Shown here: positions 27,885-41,100 of the stretch, piece after piece
Position numbering within the stretch: position 1 is the stretch's first letter
Layout: each line of letters begins with the position of its first letter
NCBI GenBank assembly: GCA_036971475.1
Contig: JBAIZL010000006.1
Coordinates: 7,674,501-7,738,500, forward strand
DNA: 64,000 bases
Direction of reading: 5' to 3'
DNA from: Prosapia bicincta
Lineage: Eukaryota; Arthropoda; Insecta; Hemiptera; Cercopidae
Program-made: the position numbers and the translations under genes
Notes under the pieces: generated by a model
What the model was told of the DNA's origin: nothing
The model's database searches: none
Seen by the model: only the letters and a program-made list of their open reading frames with translations

Positions 27885-27908
27885 GTATACACACACAAAT
27901 GTTAACAA
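27217..27908 (+). repeat. 346-bp tandem duplication containing family F2 fold-backs
   Basis: The block from the fold-back through the AAAACAGTGTTGCATAATC flank to the CA run is present twice with offset 346 (27217 and 27563). Differences are few: one base inside the right arm, GTACAATTC against GTAAAATTC, and different CA and TA run lengths. A third CA-TA run (about 27846-27885) ends the second unit without a third fold-back. Confidence 0.85.
27561..27696. mobile_element. fold-back element, family F2, copy B
   Basis: Nearly identical to 27215-27350 and part of the 346-bp tandem duplication. It is preceded by a CA run (27498-27535) and a TA run (27535-27562). Confidence 0.85.
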
Positions 27909-28865
27909 ATTGTTTGTTTAATGTAAACAATAATTATTTGTTGCAATAAAAATAAAAACTAAAAGTATCCAATCAATAAAAACATTGACAATAATTAAAA
28001 CAATTAACAACAAAAAACTTGTACTAAATTGTATTTGCTTAGTTACTAAATTTATATGTCTCGTATAATTTGAACTGGGATATATTTTATAATTACACTC
28101 TTATATTTAATATCATACTCCTGTATCAATCATACTCGAATGGTTTGAAGAAAGAAATAAACGCATCAGTAAGAAGAAAGCAAATGGTCGGTTTCGTCGA
28201 ATCTTATTCAACCAATAAATCTCTTCAAGTAGATAGACTCTTGCCAACTAAATTCTTGCTCAACAAACCTATCTATTATTCCTGGCATTAAAGCAGTATT
28301 GTACCAGAAATAGGTTTCCTTACACGTTGTATCCATGCACAAAAAAACCTGTATCCTTATTAATGTAGGGTTTTATTTTTTTATTGTTTTATTTTATATT
28401 TAGAATGTATTTCCGTATCTACTTTTAGTGATCCTATGTAGATATTGCAATAGTTACTCCAGATATAATTGCTGCTTTACATGCAAGTAAAACTCTAGTT
28501 CCTTACTTAGTATTACATGAATCTAAAATTCTGATTGTTTTTTTTTAAATCATCACACAATAAGTAAACGTCCACTATTTATTTAAATATTAGATAATTG
28601 TTGGGTAATTTCCTAAATTTTATAAAAACATTTATATCGGAAAATAATATTTTGACTAAGGGTTAACTTGAGTTAGCAATTTGTGCTCCAACAAAATATA
28701 CTTCAACCTGGATGATGACGTATATCTCCCTGCTCCCAGGTGTTGGATTGTGGGTAAGGCAACCTTTGTTACCTTGGCAACTGTGAATGTTGTTATGTAC
28801 TAAACAATAATTCAAATCTAAGAAGGTATCGGGCTGACAAAGTAAGTATTGAAACTGTTGTACAT
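27909..28865. other. AT-rich stretch absent from copy 2
   Basis: The rightmost part of the 2 kb block that copy 2 lacks. An open frame of 73 codons (28070-28291) shows no domain or motif that I recognise. Nothing else is legible. Confidence 0.45.
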
Positions 28866-29538
28866 ATAGATGATATTAGACATTAGACGAATAGTTAATA
28901 AAAAAAATATTCATATAATACAAATTAAATAAATACCTTTAATTATAAACAATTATTAAATAATAAAAAAAACAATTAACACTAATTATAAAAAAGGAAT
29001 AAAATTCTAGTACTTTGATGAATGAAAGCAGCGTCATGAAATATAAAACTCCATATATTGTAAAGTGTTTCTCCACTATGCGGGACAAATTGGTAAAACG
29101 CGCGAGAGAGAAATGTGTCGAACATATATGGCAAAAAACGCAACGTTAAGTAGTTCGGAGGGACAATAAAATCTATTACCAAAGCTGCTGTGACAGACTG
29201 ACATGATCGTCGTGTCTTTTAAAAGACTATAGGTTTGCGACGGGTGAAGTCCCAAGAGAAATTATATCTCTCCACTATCGTCACAATAGCAACGCTATCT
29301 ATGCGTACTTAGGAGTAGAATCTACAACTTCTAAAGAATTCATAAAATGTAATAAGTTGTTTGTCAATCCCAAGAGAAATTAAATCGCGTCATCATTATA
29401 AAGAGAGTGTTACCCAACCCTCCTTTATAAATTACATGAAATCTTTGACAGCTAACTTTATAGTTTTATTGATTTTCATTGCCTATAAAACATTGAAATA
29501 CAAGTAAAGCGAACTGGAGTAAAACATCTTTTGCATTT

Positions 29539-30200
29539 TTAATGGAAAGCGTACTCACTAGCCAACACCCACCATTGGCTGTTGAACCATTCAGGGATGT
29601 GCTGACCAGTAGGGATGTGCTTCCTTGAAGATGCTACTATTGCAATCCTCAGCTTGTCTAGGGTTGTGCAACCTTGAAGGTATTCGGCATACACGACTTC
29701 ACTATCACACAGCAGGCACTTCGGAATCTTCAGCACATGGAGCGGTGGATAGTCATGGCCAGTATTCTTTCTGAATGCTGCAACGCTAACAGTTCGGGGC
29801 AAGTTATGGTTAACTAGTCTCCCCACCGTTCTCCTGCTGAGAGTTCCTGAGAGATTCGATTGTTTGGTGGGCATCTTTATTAGGGACTTTGAGTTCTGTA
29901 GAGAAGTAGGGCTAGGAGAGGGTTGTTCCCTATTTGGCTAGTATGTCAGCCTTTTCATTGCCAGTCATGTTTACATGTCTTGGGATCCACTGCCTCCCAT
30001 GCCTTGCACCTACCTCACCGTAGTAATTGCTAAGGTGGACTCAGAGAGCAGAATATACCACAAAATATATGCAAATTTGGAACCATTCTGGAGCATCGTA
30101 TAGTTCATCTATTGTTCGCTGTGCAGCACGTCTAAGCTCCCGATCCGAAGATGCATGCTAGGGGAAGTATGGGCCTGTTAGGAGGAACTCTCCCTCAGAG
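29539..30200 (-). pseudogene. non-LTR retrotransposon relic: RNase H end and C-terminal zinc region
   Basis: On the minus strand, about 29993-29945 reads QWIPRHVNMTGNEKAD, the RNase H segment typical of I/R1/Jockey-like non-LTR elements (WIPxHxxxxGNExAD). The frame 29539-29874 then gives the C-terminal tail, with TGHDYPPLHVL and later CLLCDS and GC residues, matching the usual H...C..C tail of these elements. Stops separate the two parts. The upstream RNase H start that is legible in the paired copy is deleted here. It is a dead fragment, and both duplicates carry it, so its insertion predates the duplication. Bases 29220-29538 are probably its 3' trailer. Confidence 0.75.
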
Positions 30201-30500
30201 AGCTCTTGGAAGCAGTCCTGTTAAGCAGTAAGCGCAGCAGGTTCTTTGAGGATGACTTCAAACGTTTTACAAAGGTAAAAGTAACACAGCTGAGATGTTC
30301 GCTGGGTGTTGAGTCTATCTGTGGGTTTACGGTACTCGTCCCTAGATTTGTTTGTACGTTTAATTCGCTCCCAGAAACACAGGGATTACACCTCTATGCG
30401 TATTTTCAGCGGTTCAACACACAGTTTGTACTTCCTTGTCAGCAATGGAGGTGGATTTTGCAGCATCAGTTATAACTCTTTAAAGAGCTAAATTCGTGGT
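30200..30500 (-). pseudogene. probable upstream part of the non-LTR relic
   Basis: Bases 30200-30480 match 42320-42545, where the minus frame leads into a recognisable RNase H start. Here the reading is disrupted. The plus-strand frames 30206-30475 and 30306-30491 are therefore likely shadows. Confidence 0.4.
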
Positions 30501-30689
30501 GCATTTACTGGCTGTGTCCGTCGTCTCGCTACCATGATAAATGTAAAGCAAAACATATTAAACTTATTCCAGATATTTCTCTAACAATCTTCATTTTTAC
30601 TCTTAGCTTGGCTCAGCAACGTCTTGTCATTTTCAGGTTACCTAGTAATAAAACTTTATTAAAATATTAAAACGAGTGCAGAGATTAAA

Positions 30690-30850
30690 GACTGGGCGAC
30701 CCGCCGTCTGCTAATTAAGCATCCAGAGTCAGGAGGGCCTTGGTCTTAAATTATTTACGCTACACGGCGCAGGTCAAAGTCATTTTTGTTTCATTACTTT
30801 ATGAATCACTGCGGCTGTTCCACCCAGCATCAAAAGAGAAATCCTTTTCC
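30690..30850. repeat. three-copy repeat R2, copy 1
   Basis: Carries TTAAATTATTTACGCTACAC, GGCGCAGGTCAAAG and TTTTTGTTTCATTACTT. The same string recurs at about 42840-42960 (the duplicate) and, diverged, at about 35030-35190 (a third copy). Confidence 0.6.
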
Positions 30851-31689
30851 TAGTATGGACTGTTGACAGAATGTTATGAAAAAGTTATTTAAGCATTTTC
30901 AATATATATAAATCCATTTTTCGAATACATAGGCCTACTAAATTATTGGAAATGTGATTAATCTTTGCAACAAACGTGCATTATCCAGTATATCTATTGG
31001 CTCAGATCAACGTAAAAACTAATACGTAACTATGTTTGAAATAGGTAATTGCTTGACATTTTATTTAATTTAAAAGTTGAATATGTCATGTATTACCCAG
31101 TGTGCAAATGGGCAAAGATTAAGAAAAACGTTTATCGGAAATTAAAAGGTATACTGTTTTTTATGCTGTAAAAACAGTTTCTACAATTTCATAACCAAAG
31201 ATTTTTGTACACCGGAATTCATTTTGCTAAAGTAATTTGATTATTGGATAAGTGCATTGCCTTACCTTATTACTATACTTCCACAGCCCCGTTGTGTTTT
31301 AACTTGTTGCCAGTTCAGGTCTTTGATAAAGTATTTATTAATCTCATAAAACTTTTAATTAAATCGTGTTCCGAAGTAACTTTATTCGGAGTCGCCATCT
31401 AAGGGAAATTTGCTTCCGATCTTGTGAACTAATATTCGTGGAAGTACTTAATCTTAATTAGGTTTAACTGAAATTTTATTAAGGTTTCCTGTTTTGTTTT
31501 AGCATTGTCATGTTACTTATGATGAAGCATTATATCTTGTATGAAGTATCTTTATAAAGTATCATATCTATTTATAAAGTATTTTATACCTATTTAACAC
31601 CATGATTAAAGTATCGGTCATAACATAATACAAACTTTTAAATCCATTTCTATACTTAATAAAGACAATTTTTTATATCCTACTGTTAT

Positions 31690-31752
31690 AACATTCAAGT
31701 TCAAATACATTTTATTAAACTTGTAGTGGATGACACTTGTTAACATAGTTTT
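31690..31752 (-). repeat. dispersed short repeat family R1, copy 3
   Basis: In reverse orientation: ACTTGTAGTGGATGACACTT at 31719-31738 is the complement of the family core, and CAAGTTCAAATACATTTTAT precedes it. Confidence 0.6.
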
Positions 31753-33027
31753 ACAAATAATAATTTTTAAATAAATTGAATCAATTATTAAAAAGATATA
31801 ATTTCACTTTTAATTTTACCACCTAATCTAGGAGTGTAAACACGGTCTAGTGTTGACTTGACCTTTACAAGTTAACATTTTTTTCAATACATGTATGTGA
31901 GAATCTACGAACCAGTATAACTGTTCAGTACAAGCGTCTCGATTTATTGAAACTGTTATAAATAATTTATATATTATTTTAATAATTAAGGTTTCGATTA
32001 AATCACATATAATTTGAACAATATATGATTGTTTGTGGAATTATTGCTCAAATAATTTTTTAAAAAAGTTTTAGGCAAAAAAGGTGCTTAATTTTCCGTT
32101 TTTCAAACCTTTTTAAACCTTAATAGTATTATTGAGGTATGTAAAGAAAACATTTACAGAGAAATTAGCTGTGTAGTTGGACAACTAATTTTAATATTAA
32201 TCCAATTGAAATTCAATGAATAAATTCACAAAAGTCATATTGAATTTAATTCTTACGAAAATTCTCCGTTATATTTTGAAGCCCTGACCTAGATAAACTT
32301 CAAATAATGCTTTTTCCATATTCAACGAAGAATGGCACTAGCCTGCAGTATTTTAAAGTTTTAAAAGTTTTATGATGTTAATTATCGGACATGTAGAACC
32401 CAGATGCAAATGGCAGTTTTAAAAGTTTTTCTTTTTACTCCAACTTGACATTAAATCATTACAGAGATATTTTTTTAAAAACGTATTTCCCCCGTGCATA
32501 AACAAAATAAATATACAAAGTTTTACCTTTTTTAAATCATAATTTGTCATACTTATAATATTATCTACCTGCTTTTTTACTACCTACATCCTATATTTTA
32601 GAAATAGTATTGTATAATCCTAGAAAGATGCTGAGAGGAGTGTTTCCTCACGTGTTAGATTCTGTTATCCAAATATTAGGATATACTGAACCACACTATT
32701 TTGCTACTTGCATTGCTTCCCCAGTCTGTGGTCGATGTTTTTTTCGGAGTTTCTGAGTTGTTTATATAGTTTCAGGCTCTGTTTTAGGAAGTTTGCATAT
32801 CTGTGAGTAATTTCCACGTATCAGTTGATTTTACGTATTGTTTGGGTGAGTAATATTTACTCATTAGTTCATTTTAGATCAGTAGATTATAAGTGGTTTC
32901 CTTTTAAAAAGTTTCGAAAATCATTCTAAAAACTGTTTTTATTCAGACCCACTTAGCTCATGAAATGATGTTTAGGATTCAGACATTCAATTTTTCAATA
33001 ATTGAAGTTATAATAAAAACCTTGTAG

Positions 33028-33891
33028 TGGCAAGATAAACTGTACACCACTGGGCAAGATAGACTGTACACCACTGGGCAAGATAGACTGTACACCACTG
33101 GGCAAGATAGACTGTACACCACTGGGCAAGATAGACTGTACACCACTGGGCAAGATAGACTGTACACCACTGGGCAAGATAGACTGTACACCACTGGGCA
33201 AGATAGACTGTACACCACTGGGCAAGATAGACTGTACACCACTGGGCAAGATAGACTGTACACCACTGGGCAAGATAGACTGTACACCACTGGGCAAGAT
33301 AGACTGTACACCACTGGGCAAGATAGACTGTACACTACTGGGCAAGATAGACTGTACACCACTGGGCAAGATAGACTGTACACCACTGGGCAAGATAGAC
33401 TGTACACCACTGGGCAAGATTGACTGTAAACCACTGGGCAAGATAGACTGTACACCACTGGGCAAGATAGACTGTACACCACTGGGCAAGATAGACTGTA
33501 CACCACTGGGCAAGATAGACTGTACACCACTGGGCAAGATAGACTGTACACTACTGGGCAAGATAGACTGTACACCACTGGGCAAGATAGACTGTACACC
33601 ACTGGGCAAGATAGACTGTACACCACTGGGCAAGATAGACTGTACACCACTGGGCAGGATAGACTGTACACCACTGGGCAAGATAGACTGTACCCCACTG
33701 GGCAAGATAGACTGTACACCACTGGGCAAGATAGACTGTACACCACTGGGCAAGATAGACTGTACACCACTGGGAAAGATAGACTGTACACCACTGGGCA
33801 AGATAGACTGTACACCACTGGGCAAGATAGACTGTACACCACTGGGCAAGATAGACTGTACACCACTGGGCAAGATAGACTGTACACCACT
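33028..33891. repeat. 24-bp minisatellite, 36 units
   Basis: The unit begins GGGCAAGATAGACTG and ends TACACCACT. It repeats with strict 24-base spacing from 33028 to the partial unit at 33892, exactly 36 periods. Only a few units vary: C-to-T in ACACTACT (two units), TTGACTGTAAACC, GGGCAGGAT, TACCCCACT and GGGAAAGAT. The array sits inside duplication copy 2. The equivalent place in copy 1 (2811-2835) has a single GGGGCAAGATAAATTC. Because 24 is a multiple of three, five of six frames lack stops, which explains two long minus-strand frames (303 and 333 codons). Confidence 0.97.
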
Positions 33892-34059
33892 GGGCAAATG
33901 GGTTAGGTCTCCAAAATCTCTTATATTTGAAAATAGATATTTGATCATATAATTTTTAGATATCTCGTATAATATGTATTTATATATTGTGGGCAATATA
34001 AAAACAGTATGGTATTGACTTTCTTGACCCTGAATGTACTCATTTCTATTAAAATACTT

Positions 34060-34135
34060 GGTATATTGTTAGGATTGAACCCTAGATCTTTGGGTTAATA
34101 GTTACACGCTCTATCCACTAGACTACCCTCTGGTT
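34060..34135 (-). repeat. tRNA-derived SINE head or tRNA pseudogene
   Basis: On the minus strand, TAGTCTAGTGG (34125-34115) is a perfect RNA polymerase III A box. GGTTCAATCCT (34081-34071) fits the B box at 10 of 11 positions, with spacing right for a tRNA-type promoter. The T stem pairs at four positions. The acceptor stem does not pair and the anticodon stem is poor, so this is not a functional tRNA. A tRNA-derived short interspersed element is the better reading. I cannot define its 3' end. Confidence 0.65.
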
Positions 34136-34979
34136 CTCCAATGAATATCCTGGGAACAATAGGCATGAATAAGGATTGATGTTTTGCTCTGAAGTTAAAA
34201 TGAATGTAAACGTGAGGTAATTAATAAAGCCCGAGGCTATACATGAGATTTATTTCCGAAATATTTCACAAAACAAAGCCACTGAAACCTCTGCCCTGGG
34301 ATTTATTTTACTAGCCGTCGCCAAAACTGTTCATCAAAGCACTCAGTACAGATACGTTTCTTTACATCAGAGAATTAATTTTGGAAGTACAAATTAAACA
34401 CAATCAGTTTTAGTTTCCATTCATAAAGAATAAGAAACAAAATTGTATAAAGAAAGAATTATTTATAATATTGGGTACATAACGGGATATTCTAAATAAT
34501 TTTTAGTGTTACTTGATATATGACAATCTAATTTTAACTTCAATGCGTTTATAAAATGTGTATAAGTTTTAGTGTATTTGGTCACGGGAGCTCATACATT
34601 TTACTGTCTAAATATTTGTTTCTAGAAGCCACGAGGAATATTTGCAAATATCGTGTCTCAAAATCATTAAACTTTGAAAGTTTGTTTTATTTGTGAATGT
34701 AACAATGGATTAAATCTTATCATTTATTATAGTTCCTTAAGAAATAATAAATCATTTAGTATACTAAAAAAAAACTAAATGGAGTAAAGATATAGAGAAG
34801 TACGTGGGAAAATTGCTTGTAATGTTTACACTATTAATTACACTAATACAGTTTAATAATTAAATAAATAAAAATTTACTAAAACGACATTTGCTCAGTG
34901 ATACAATTCCTCGTAAATGGCAAACCATAGTTTCCAATAAATCTGTTACTACGTTAGAAACCTTTTATATTTAACCGGA

Positions 34980-35235
34980 GCGTAAGGGTCAAGTTAGAGT
35001 GTAAAGACATAGCCATGCCTCTTACACCTTGTTAGATTGCAAAAGAGGGGCGAACTTTGTTTAAAATTATTTACACCACGGCGCAAGTCAAAGCTATTTT
35101 TGTTTCTGTTACCCCAGAAACGTTGCGGTTTCCGCTCTGCCAAGTGGAAACACAAAAGAAGATCCTTCGTTGTTCATTTACGCTTGGCAGTATTTTATGC
35201 TCAAGTAGTCCTGGACGTTTATTGCTTGTAAAGGG
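34980..35235. repeat. three-copy repeat R2, diverged copy
   Basis: TTAAAATTATTTACACCACG, GGCGCAAGTCAAAG and TTTTTGTTTCTGTTACC parallel 30750-30800 and 42845-42905. Two overlapping open frames here (35037-35263) are probably chance products of a GC-richer repeat. Confidence 0.5.
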
Positions 35236-36290
35236 GTGTGGTTTTAGTTTACAAATCAGCTAAAACAGAGATTTAAGGGGAACGGAGTTTAGTTTACCAA
35301 TGCTTCTCCCGGCAGTATCATGTAAAAGAAAATTTACATTCCTATTTTAAATCATGATTATATGTTTAAATTGGGAATAAATTTACTCTGTTACTTTTTT
35401 GTTTATAAAAACATTTCTGTCCTAGCATGATTTCTTAGAACTAACCAGCTAGTTTAAGGTATCGCCTACGTAGAATATACGATTGTAGAAGTAGGCTACA
35501 CGAAGATAAGAAAAGAAGACCTTAGAGGAATTCTGGCTCATTTGAAGAATGGAAATAAAGATTTATTTTGACTTGATCGTCTAAATGTGTGAGAATGCTG
35601 TTTGAGGAGGATTTTATGAATCGTTATTGATGACCTGTAATTAGGTTTACTGTGAAACGTTTTACCACGTAGATGAACTATCCATCTATAATTTTATCTA
35701 TCACTTAAGAATTTCCACCGTTGTCTTACTTTATTACATAATTTTACGATATAAAGCACATGCAGTGTGTACTATAGTTTCACATTCCATCTTGAAATTT
35801 TGAAAATATTTGAGTAATTGCAACATTTATAGTAATAACATACTGTTATATACAAATACTTATTTATTCGTCGTAAATAATAGTTTGTACTAATCGTTGC
35901 TATGTTCTTCATACGTATTATCATTATATTTGTAAACAATGTTTAATTTAAAATATATTATAGGTTGATGTTTTTTTTTTAAATAAATCAGTCGATGTTA
36001 AATATAGCATATTTATGGTGATAAAACTACAGTAGTAAAGGCACTAGAAACCCTCGCCTACTGTATGTTCGTCTTTTGCATAGTGAAGAATAGAAAGTAT
36101 GATGAGGAGTGAGTTTATTTGGAATTTTTAAGCCAAGGCAATAACGACAGGGTAGTAATTGTAACATGTGAGCGTTATGTAGCAAGGTTAACCCCTTTTT
36201 TGTTACTGATGCTTCGACAGTGAACCGCTGACCTAGGCCCGTTGTGGTTTCGACAAAGTGCAAAAACTTCCCAGCACAAACGCTTGCAGC
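35236..36290. other. non-coding stretch
   Basis: Bases 35330-36000 are AT-rich without legible features. The minus frame 36027-36263 shows no domain that I know. Collinearity with copy 1 resumes at about 36297. Confidence 0.5.
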
Positions 36291-36863
36291 ACTGAGGTTA
36301 TAAGCAAATCAATCACGACTGTGACTTAACGGACTCCATTAGAAACGCTGACGAATACTTTTGATTCTTTTCAGCGACGCGCATAGATTTGCATTCAGAA
36401 TAATGGAGTCTAACTCAGTGATGTTATGCTTATAACGTTTCAATGTATTTTACAATAATATAATTTTTAATATTTAGAAGCAATAAATAAATGAGTTTTT
36501 GATCACCTTAAATCGTGTAAGAGTGTATGCCCCACCCTGTATATACACATTTGAGAAATTTCTATTTTATACATATATATATATTTTATAATCATTCATT
36601 GTATGTAGGTGGGCATTTTAAATGTCCACTCACTGGAAATAATAATAATACAAACTAGTATTTCTTCACGTCATGGTAAACCCAGCATTACATGAAAGTT
36701 GAATACACAGAATGTGTATACGGCGCAATGTAGGCAATTGAACGTCAATGATACTCCTCTCATGGAGAATCAGTACTTGATCAAGCAAAAGAGAAAAAGG
36801 CTATTATAAATATTCACTTCAATTTAAAAAATAATCCAAAATATTTAAATTATTAATAAAGTA

Positions 36864-36972
<109 letters not shown>

Positions 36973-37091
36973 TATATTTAATTTCACTGAAGTTAAGTAA
37001 TACTATACGACAAACTCATATCTCTATATGCCACAAAGTAACTGCACTGGAATTGGTTTTAGTTGACAGAGAACTCCCTGACTTGAAAACA

Positions 37092-37170
37092 TTTTAATCA
37101 ACAGAGTCATTCGGTTCATTAAAAATGTATTTTAACTTGAATGGATAAATAATAAGTTTTTTAAATAATG
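37092..37170 (+). repeat. dispersed short repeat family R1, copy 4
   Basis: AAAAATGTATTTTAACTTGA followed by ATGGATAAATAATAAG. The 5' part of the core is worn away. Confidence 0.45.
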
Positions 37171-38043
37171 ATTGAAAATAGGAATAATATTTATAAATAT
37201 ATATATGTAACTGATAGGAATAATAAAAAAGATTTATATAAATTCTATTGAACTTCCTTTTAAAGGTGAATTTAAAACACTTTCTTCGGGTTCCTTAATC
37301 TAAATATGTTAACCTGTTATTGCCTTTACCCTACAGCCTCATCTAATCATACCGAGGTTGTAGATACTTTACACGTTTTGTTATTAAATCGATTCACTTT
37401 TACAATCACGTTCTTTTTTTGTTAGAACTTGTTATTCAGTTCTCTATTCATCCAGGAATAAGTAATTATTTTTTTTAAATTTATGTAAAATGCAATATAC
37501 GACATACCGCTGAATCGCAATGTATTAATTTTACAAAATTAAAACCCAAAACCTTTCTTCCCGAAAAAACTAAATAATATTTATTAATTCATTATAATTT
37601 ACGTTTTTAGTGTTTATTTCTGTGTATTTTATCTTAAATCACAAAATTTAGTTATATTATTCTATAGATACTCATATGGAGTGGAAACAAATGTTTTTCC
37701 AAGAAAGAATTTCATAAAAATAAAATAGATGTAAAACTTGAAGCTAAAATGTGACTGTGGGGAAAACGCAATGGATTGGAATACATTATCTGGCAAACGC
37801 CTTCCGTGTTTACACTAGCCTACATTGTGAACACAACGTAGGGTTTAATGCTGTTTTTGTATCCAAGTAAATAAAAGACATCGCATATGTTTACATGCCA
37901 TTGTGTAAACTTTTGCTTTCTTCGCTATTTCTTACCTTTGGAGGAAGTACAGTTACCAGACAATAATACTTTCTAAAAGAAAATAAATACATTGCATGTC
38001 ATGCTTCTACAGTGGCTAGTCGATAAATCAATATAAATACATA

Positions 38044-38046
<3 letters not shown>

Positions 38047-38089
<43 letters not shown>

Positions 38090-38120
38090 GTTTGTATGTC
38101 TGTGTGTGTTTGTGTGTGAA
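38047..38120. repeat. (CA)n-(TA)n-(TG) microsatellite
   Basis: A short CA-TA-TG run corresponding to the much larger 22.6-23.8 kb microsatellite/fold-back block of copy 1; both are followed by GAATAAATATTCT. Confidence 0.85.
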
Positions 38121-41100
38121 TAAATATTCTTTAAGATTAATATTCACAGAATGTAAGCTGTAACTAATGTTTATTACTAAGGTTTATCTCTTTTTTATGT
38201 ACTTGTCGCAGTTACGTTGTCTTAGAATGTTTTAAAACTAACACCACAAAAAGAAATAATATATTGTTGTCAATATTTTTAACACAGAAACACGTCGCTG
38301 TAGAAATGGTTCACGCTTGCCTAATTAGACCTTTAACCGAAGTAAGATAAAATGAACAAAGGTACTTTAAAGGGATTAAATGCTCAAGCATCCACTTATA
38401 CAAGTATACGCATCGTAGATGTCAAATTCGCGTAACCTCGGTAAGGTTTCAATGATATGAAAATACATCTTTAGTCTAAAAACCTGCTACTTGTTAATAT
38501 TTGCATGTGAAGCTAGTACCTACGTACAAAAGAAATCTTTTAATAGTTTATTTCATGTTTTATATTAATTTTAAGCATTTAAAACAATTTCTACGGAAAA
38601 GAATTTCTTACAACTTGTTATGAAATGACATTAACATAACGTCACGATAAGTAAACAAGCCCTATATCTTTGTATGCTTTATCTCTTCTAGCTATAAGCT
38701 TATCACTCAGTGTTACGGCCATCTTCTAAGACGGATTATAAGGTTTGAATATAAAAAGGGCGAAGGGAACACATAAAACCCTTGAGCCGGATGTAGGGAA
38801 GATATTGTGACGTCATTTTACCGAGACATAACTAATCTATAACGCGATCATAAAAATGTGTCTGAATTATAAGCCAAAGATGAAAGGTGGGTGAAATTAG
38901 GTAAGTCTAGGGGAAGAACAACTTATCCTATTATACTGTGAGTAGGGAAATAGGCTCCTTACATGAAATAGAATCCCTTCCTCTCTGTCGTAACATAAAT
39001 ATGATGCATTCACCTTCATTTCAGGTAGGGTTAGGACGAATAAACGGAACTAGGTAAAGGTAAGAAGGTATAATCATTTGGTACTGGGAGTAGTGTTAAT
39101 TATGACGTCACTTGCCCTGAGCCGCTGCCAACCCGAGTCATGATATATTCAAAATTTTTATATCATATTGATATTAAACATTACTCTTTTTATTTTTAAG
39201 AGATAGATTTTCCCGTAAGGATTTTACTATCATTAACTAGGATTTATTACACGAATGTGTAATTATTCATTTATCTGAAGATTGCATAGTGCACCATGTA
39301 TATGCAAAACATTAATTAAACTTGCAGCATCACTAAGGTAAATAGGTTATATTGCTGTTACTTTACGATATGTAGTGTTAGGTATGGAAAAAATCGTCAT
39401 AAAACTCGATAATTATATATTTCATAACACCAACATATTTCACAATATATGCTTATTATTAGTACTTAAAAAATTATAATTTTCTTGTCTTTGATAATTT
39501 AAATATATTATTTACTACAATGTAATTTATCATTCTTCATTCACACAGATCAATCTGATGCATTTAAGTTAATCTTTCCTTCCTGCCCCTCTGTAAATAT
39601 CATCAGTAACACACAATAGTGTTTCAGGAGATGAATTTATTGTATACACACTGGACATCTAAAGCTATTCAAACACAGGTTCGATTTCACAGATACAACA
39701 AATTTAATTTCACGGAAAGTAAATTGAATGGGTTGATTGTTTTTCCAGTCATTGTTGAAACTCTTTTTGCTTCGGGAAATAATTAATTCCTAAACAAAAG
39801 GCTGAAACTGTTACAAAGCAGCGACAAATATTGAAAACAAATTATTGAAATATTTGGTTTCTATTTTATGGTTTTGTTTTAAAAAGTTGGAAGAACAGGT
39901 ACTTATTTGAGGTTGTTTGGTAATATTGATATAAAATTATTTTTTCATAATCCTTAAGGGCGCATATATTAACAACGTTAGTGTATGTATTATTTATTTA
40001 TGATACATATAATATTTAATTCTGCCATTTAACTTTTGTAAAATAAGGACAATGGGGTTCCTATTCAACAAAATAAAAGAGATGGCGAAAACAAAGATAT
40101 TTTAGAAAATTAAATATCAAGTGATGTTTTCTAAACAAGATAAAAATATAGGGCAGCCTTATTTTAATAAATTAAAATTTATTTTAAGTGCTATCTTCAT
40201 GAAGTAGCCGAAGAGAAATGAATTTATATTTGGATTTAAAACCTACGGAATAAAAAAAACCTGGCGGTAGAGCAACGAACTGATTTTGTAGACTAACTCG
40301 CATAACATTTAAAGGAAGTTTATAAATATTACTGGAGAAGAGAATACGGTAGAAGTGTTCCCTGTGTATTGAAACGTAGTGTCAGCATATCATGACATAT
40401 TATTTTCCTTTAATAATGGAGAACAATACGAGTTGTCTAAGATGGAGTTCCATGAGTGACGTAAAGACAAAAGCTTTTCCCAAAACTTAGAAGACGATGT
40501 GCCACGGAGATTGAATTTCTTCTTTCAACATCTCTATTGTTTGTAGAAAACTTGCTTTTCTTGTGGAAGAATTTGCATAATATATAGGAGACGAAGGTAA
40601 ATGTAGTTGGTAAAAATGGTTTATATATAACTATAAATGGAACTTAATATTGCGTCATTATTACCTGTGATTAGAAATATTCAACTTGTTTTTCTAAATC
40701 TAAGCAAACTAATTCTTTTGGAATAATTTAAAGAGGATGGAGGCTCATTTTAAGCGTTGACGCTTTCTCTTATTAGACGATTTGATGACACATTGGAGTG
40801 AACGGAAAAATTTTCTTTCCTAACTTTCTTGGTAAATACAACCACGCAATCAATAGTTGTATCGCTGTGGTGAACACCTTCGTAGCTTTTAGATTTAATT
40901 GTATCAGAAATAAGTAACTGTTCTTAAAGTGGTACATAAAGACGAATAATAATTAAAAAATTAATAATATAAAACAAATTTAATAAATGACTTTTATTAT
41001 AAACAATTATTAAATAATAAAGAAGTAATAAAAACTAATTATAGAAAAGTAATCAAATGGTAGTACTTTGATGTATGAAAGCAGCGTCATGAAATATAAA

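Noticed and set aside
33028..33891. CRISPR array
   Set aside because: Units are contiguous 24-mers without unique spacers, in a eukaryotic context.
32979..33996. Minus-strand frames of 303 and 333 codons, the longest in the window
   Set aside because: Both are translations of the 24-bp minisatellite in two frames. The repeat is stop-free in five frames by composition, so length is not evidence of coding.
34060..34135. Functional tRNA gene on the minus strand
   Set aside because: A and B boxes are good, but the acceptor stem does not pair and the anticodon stem is poor. A SINE head or pseudogene fits better.
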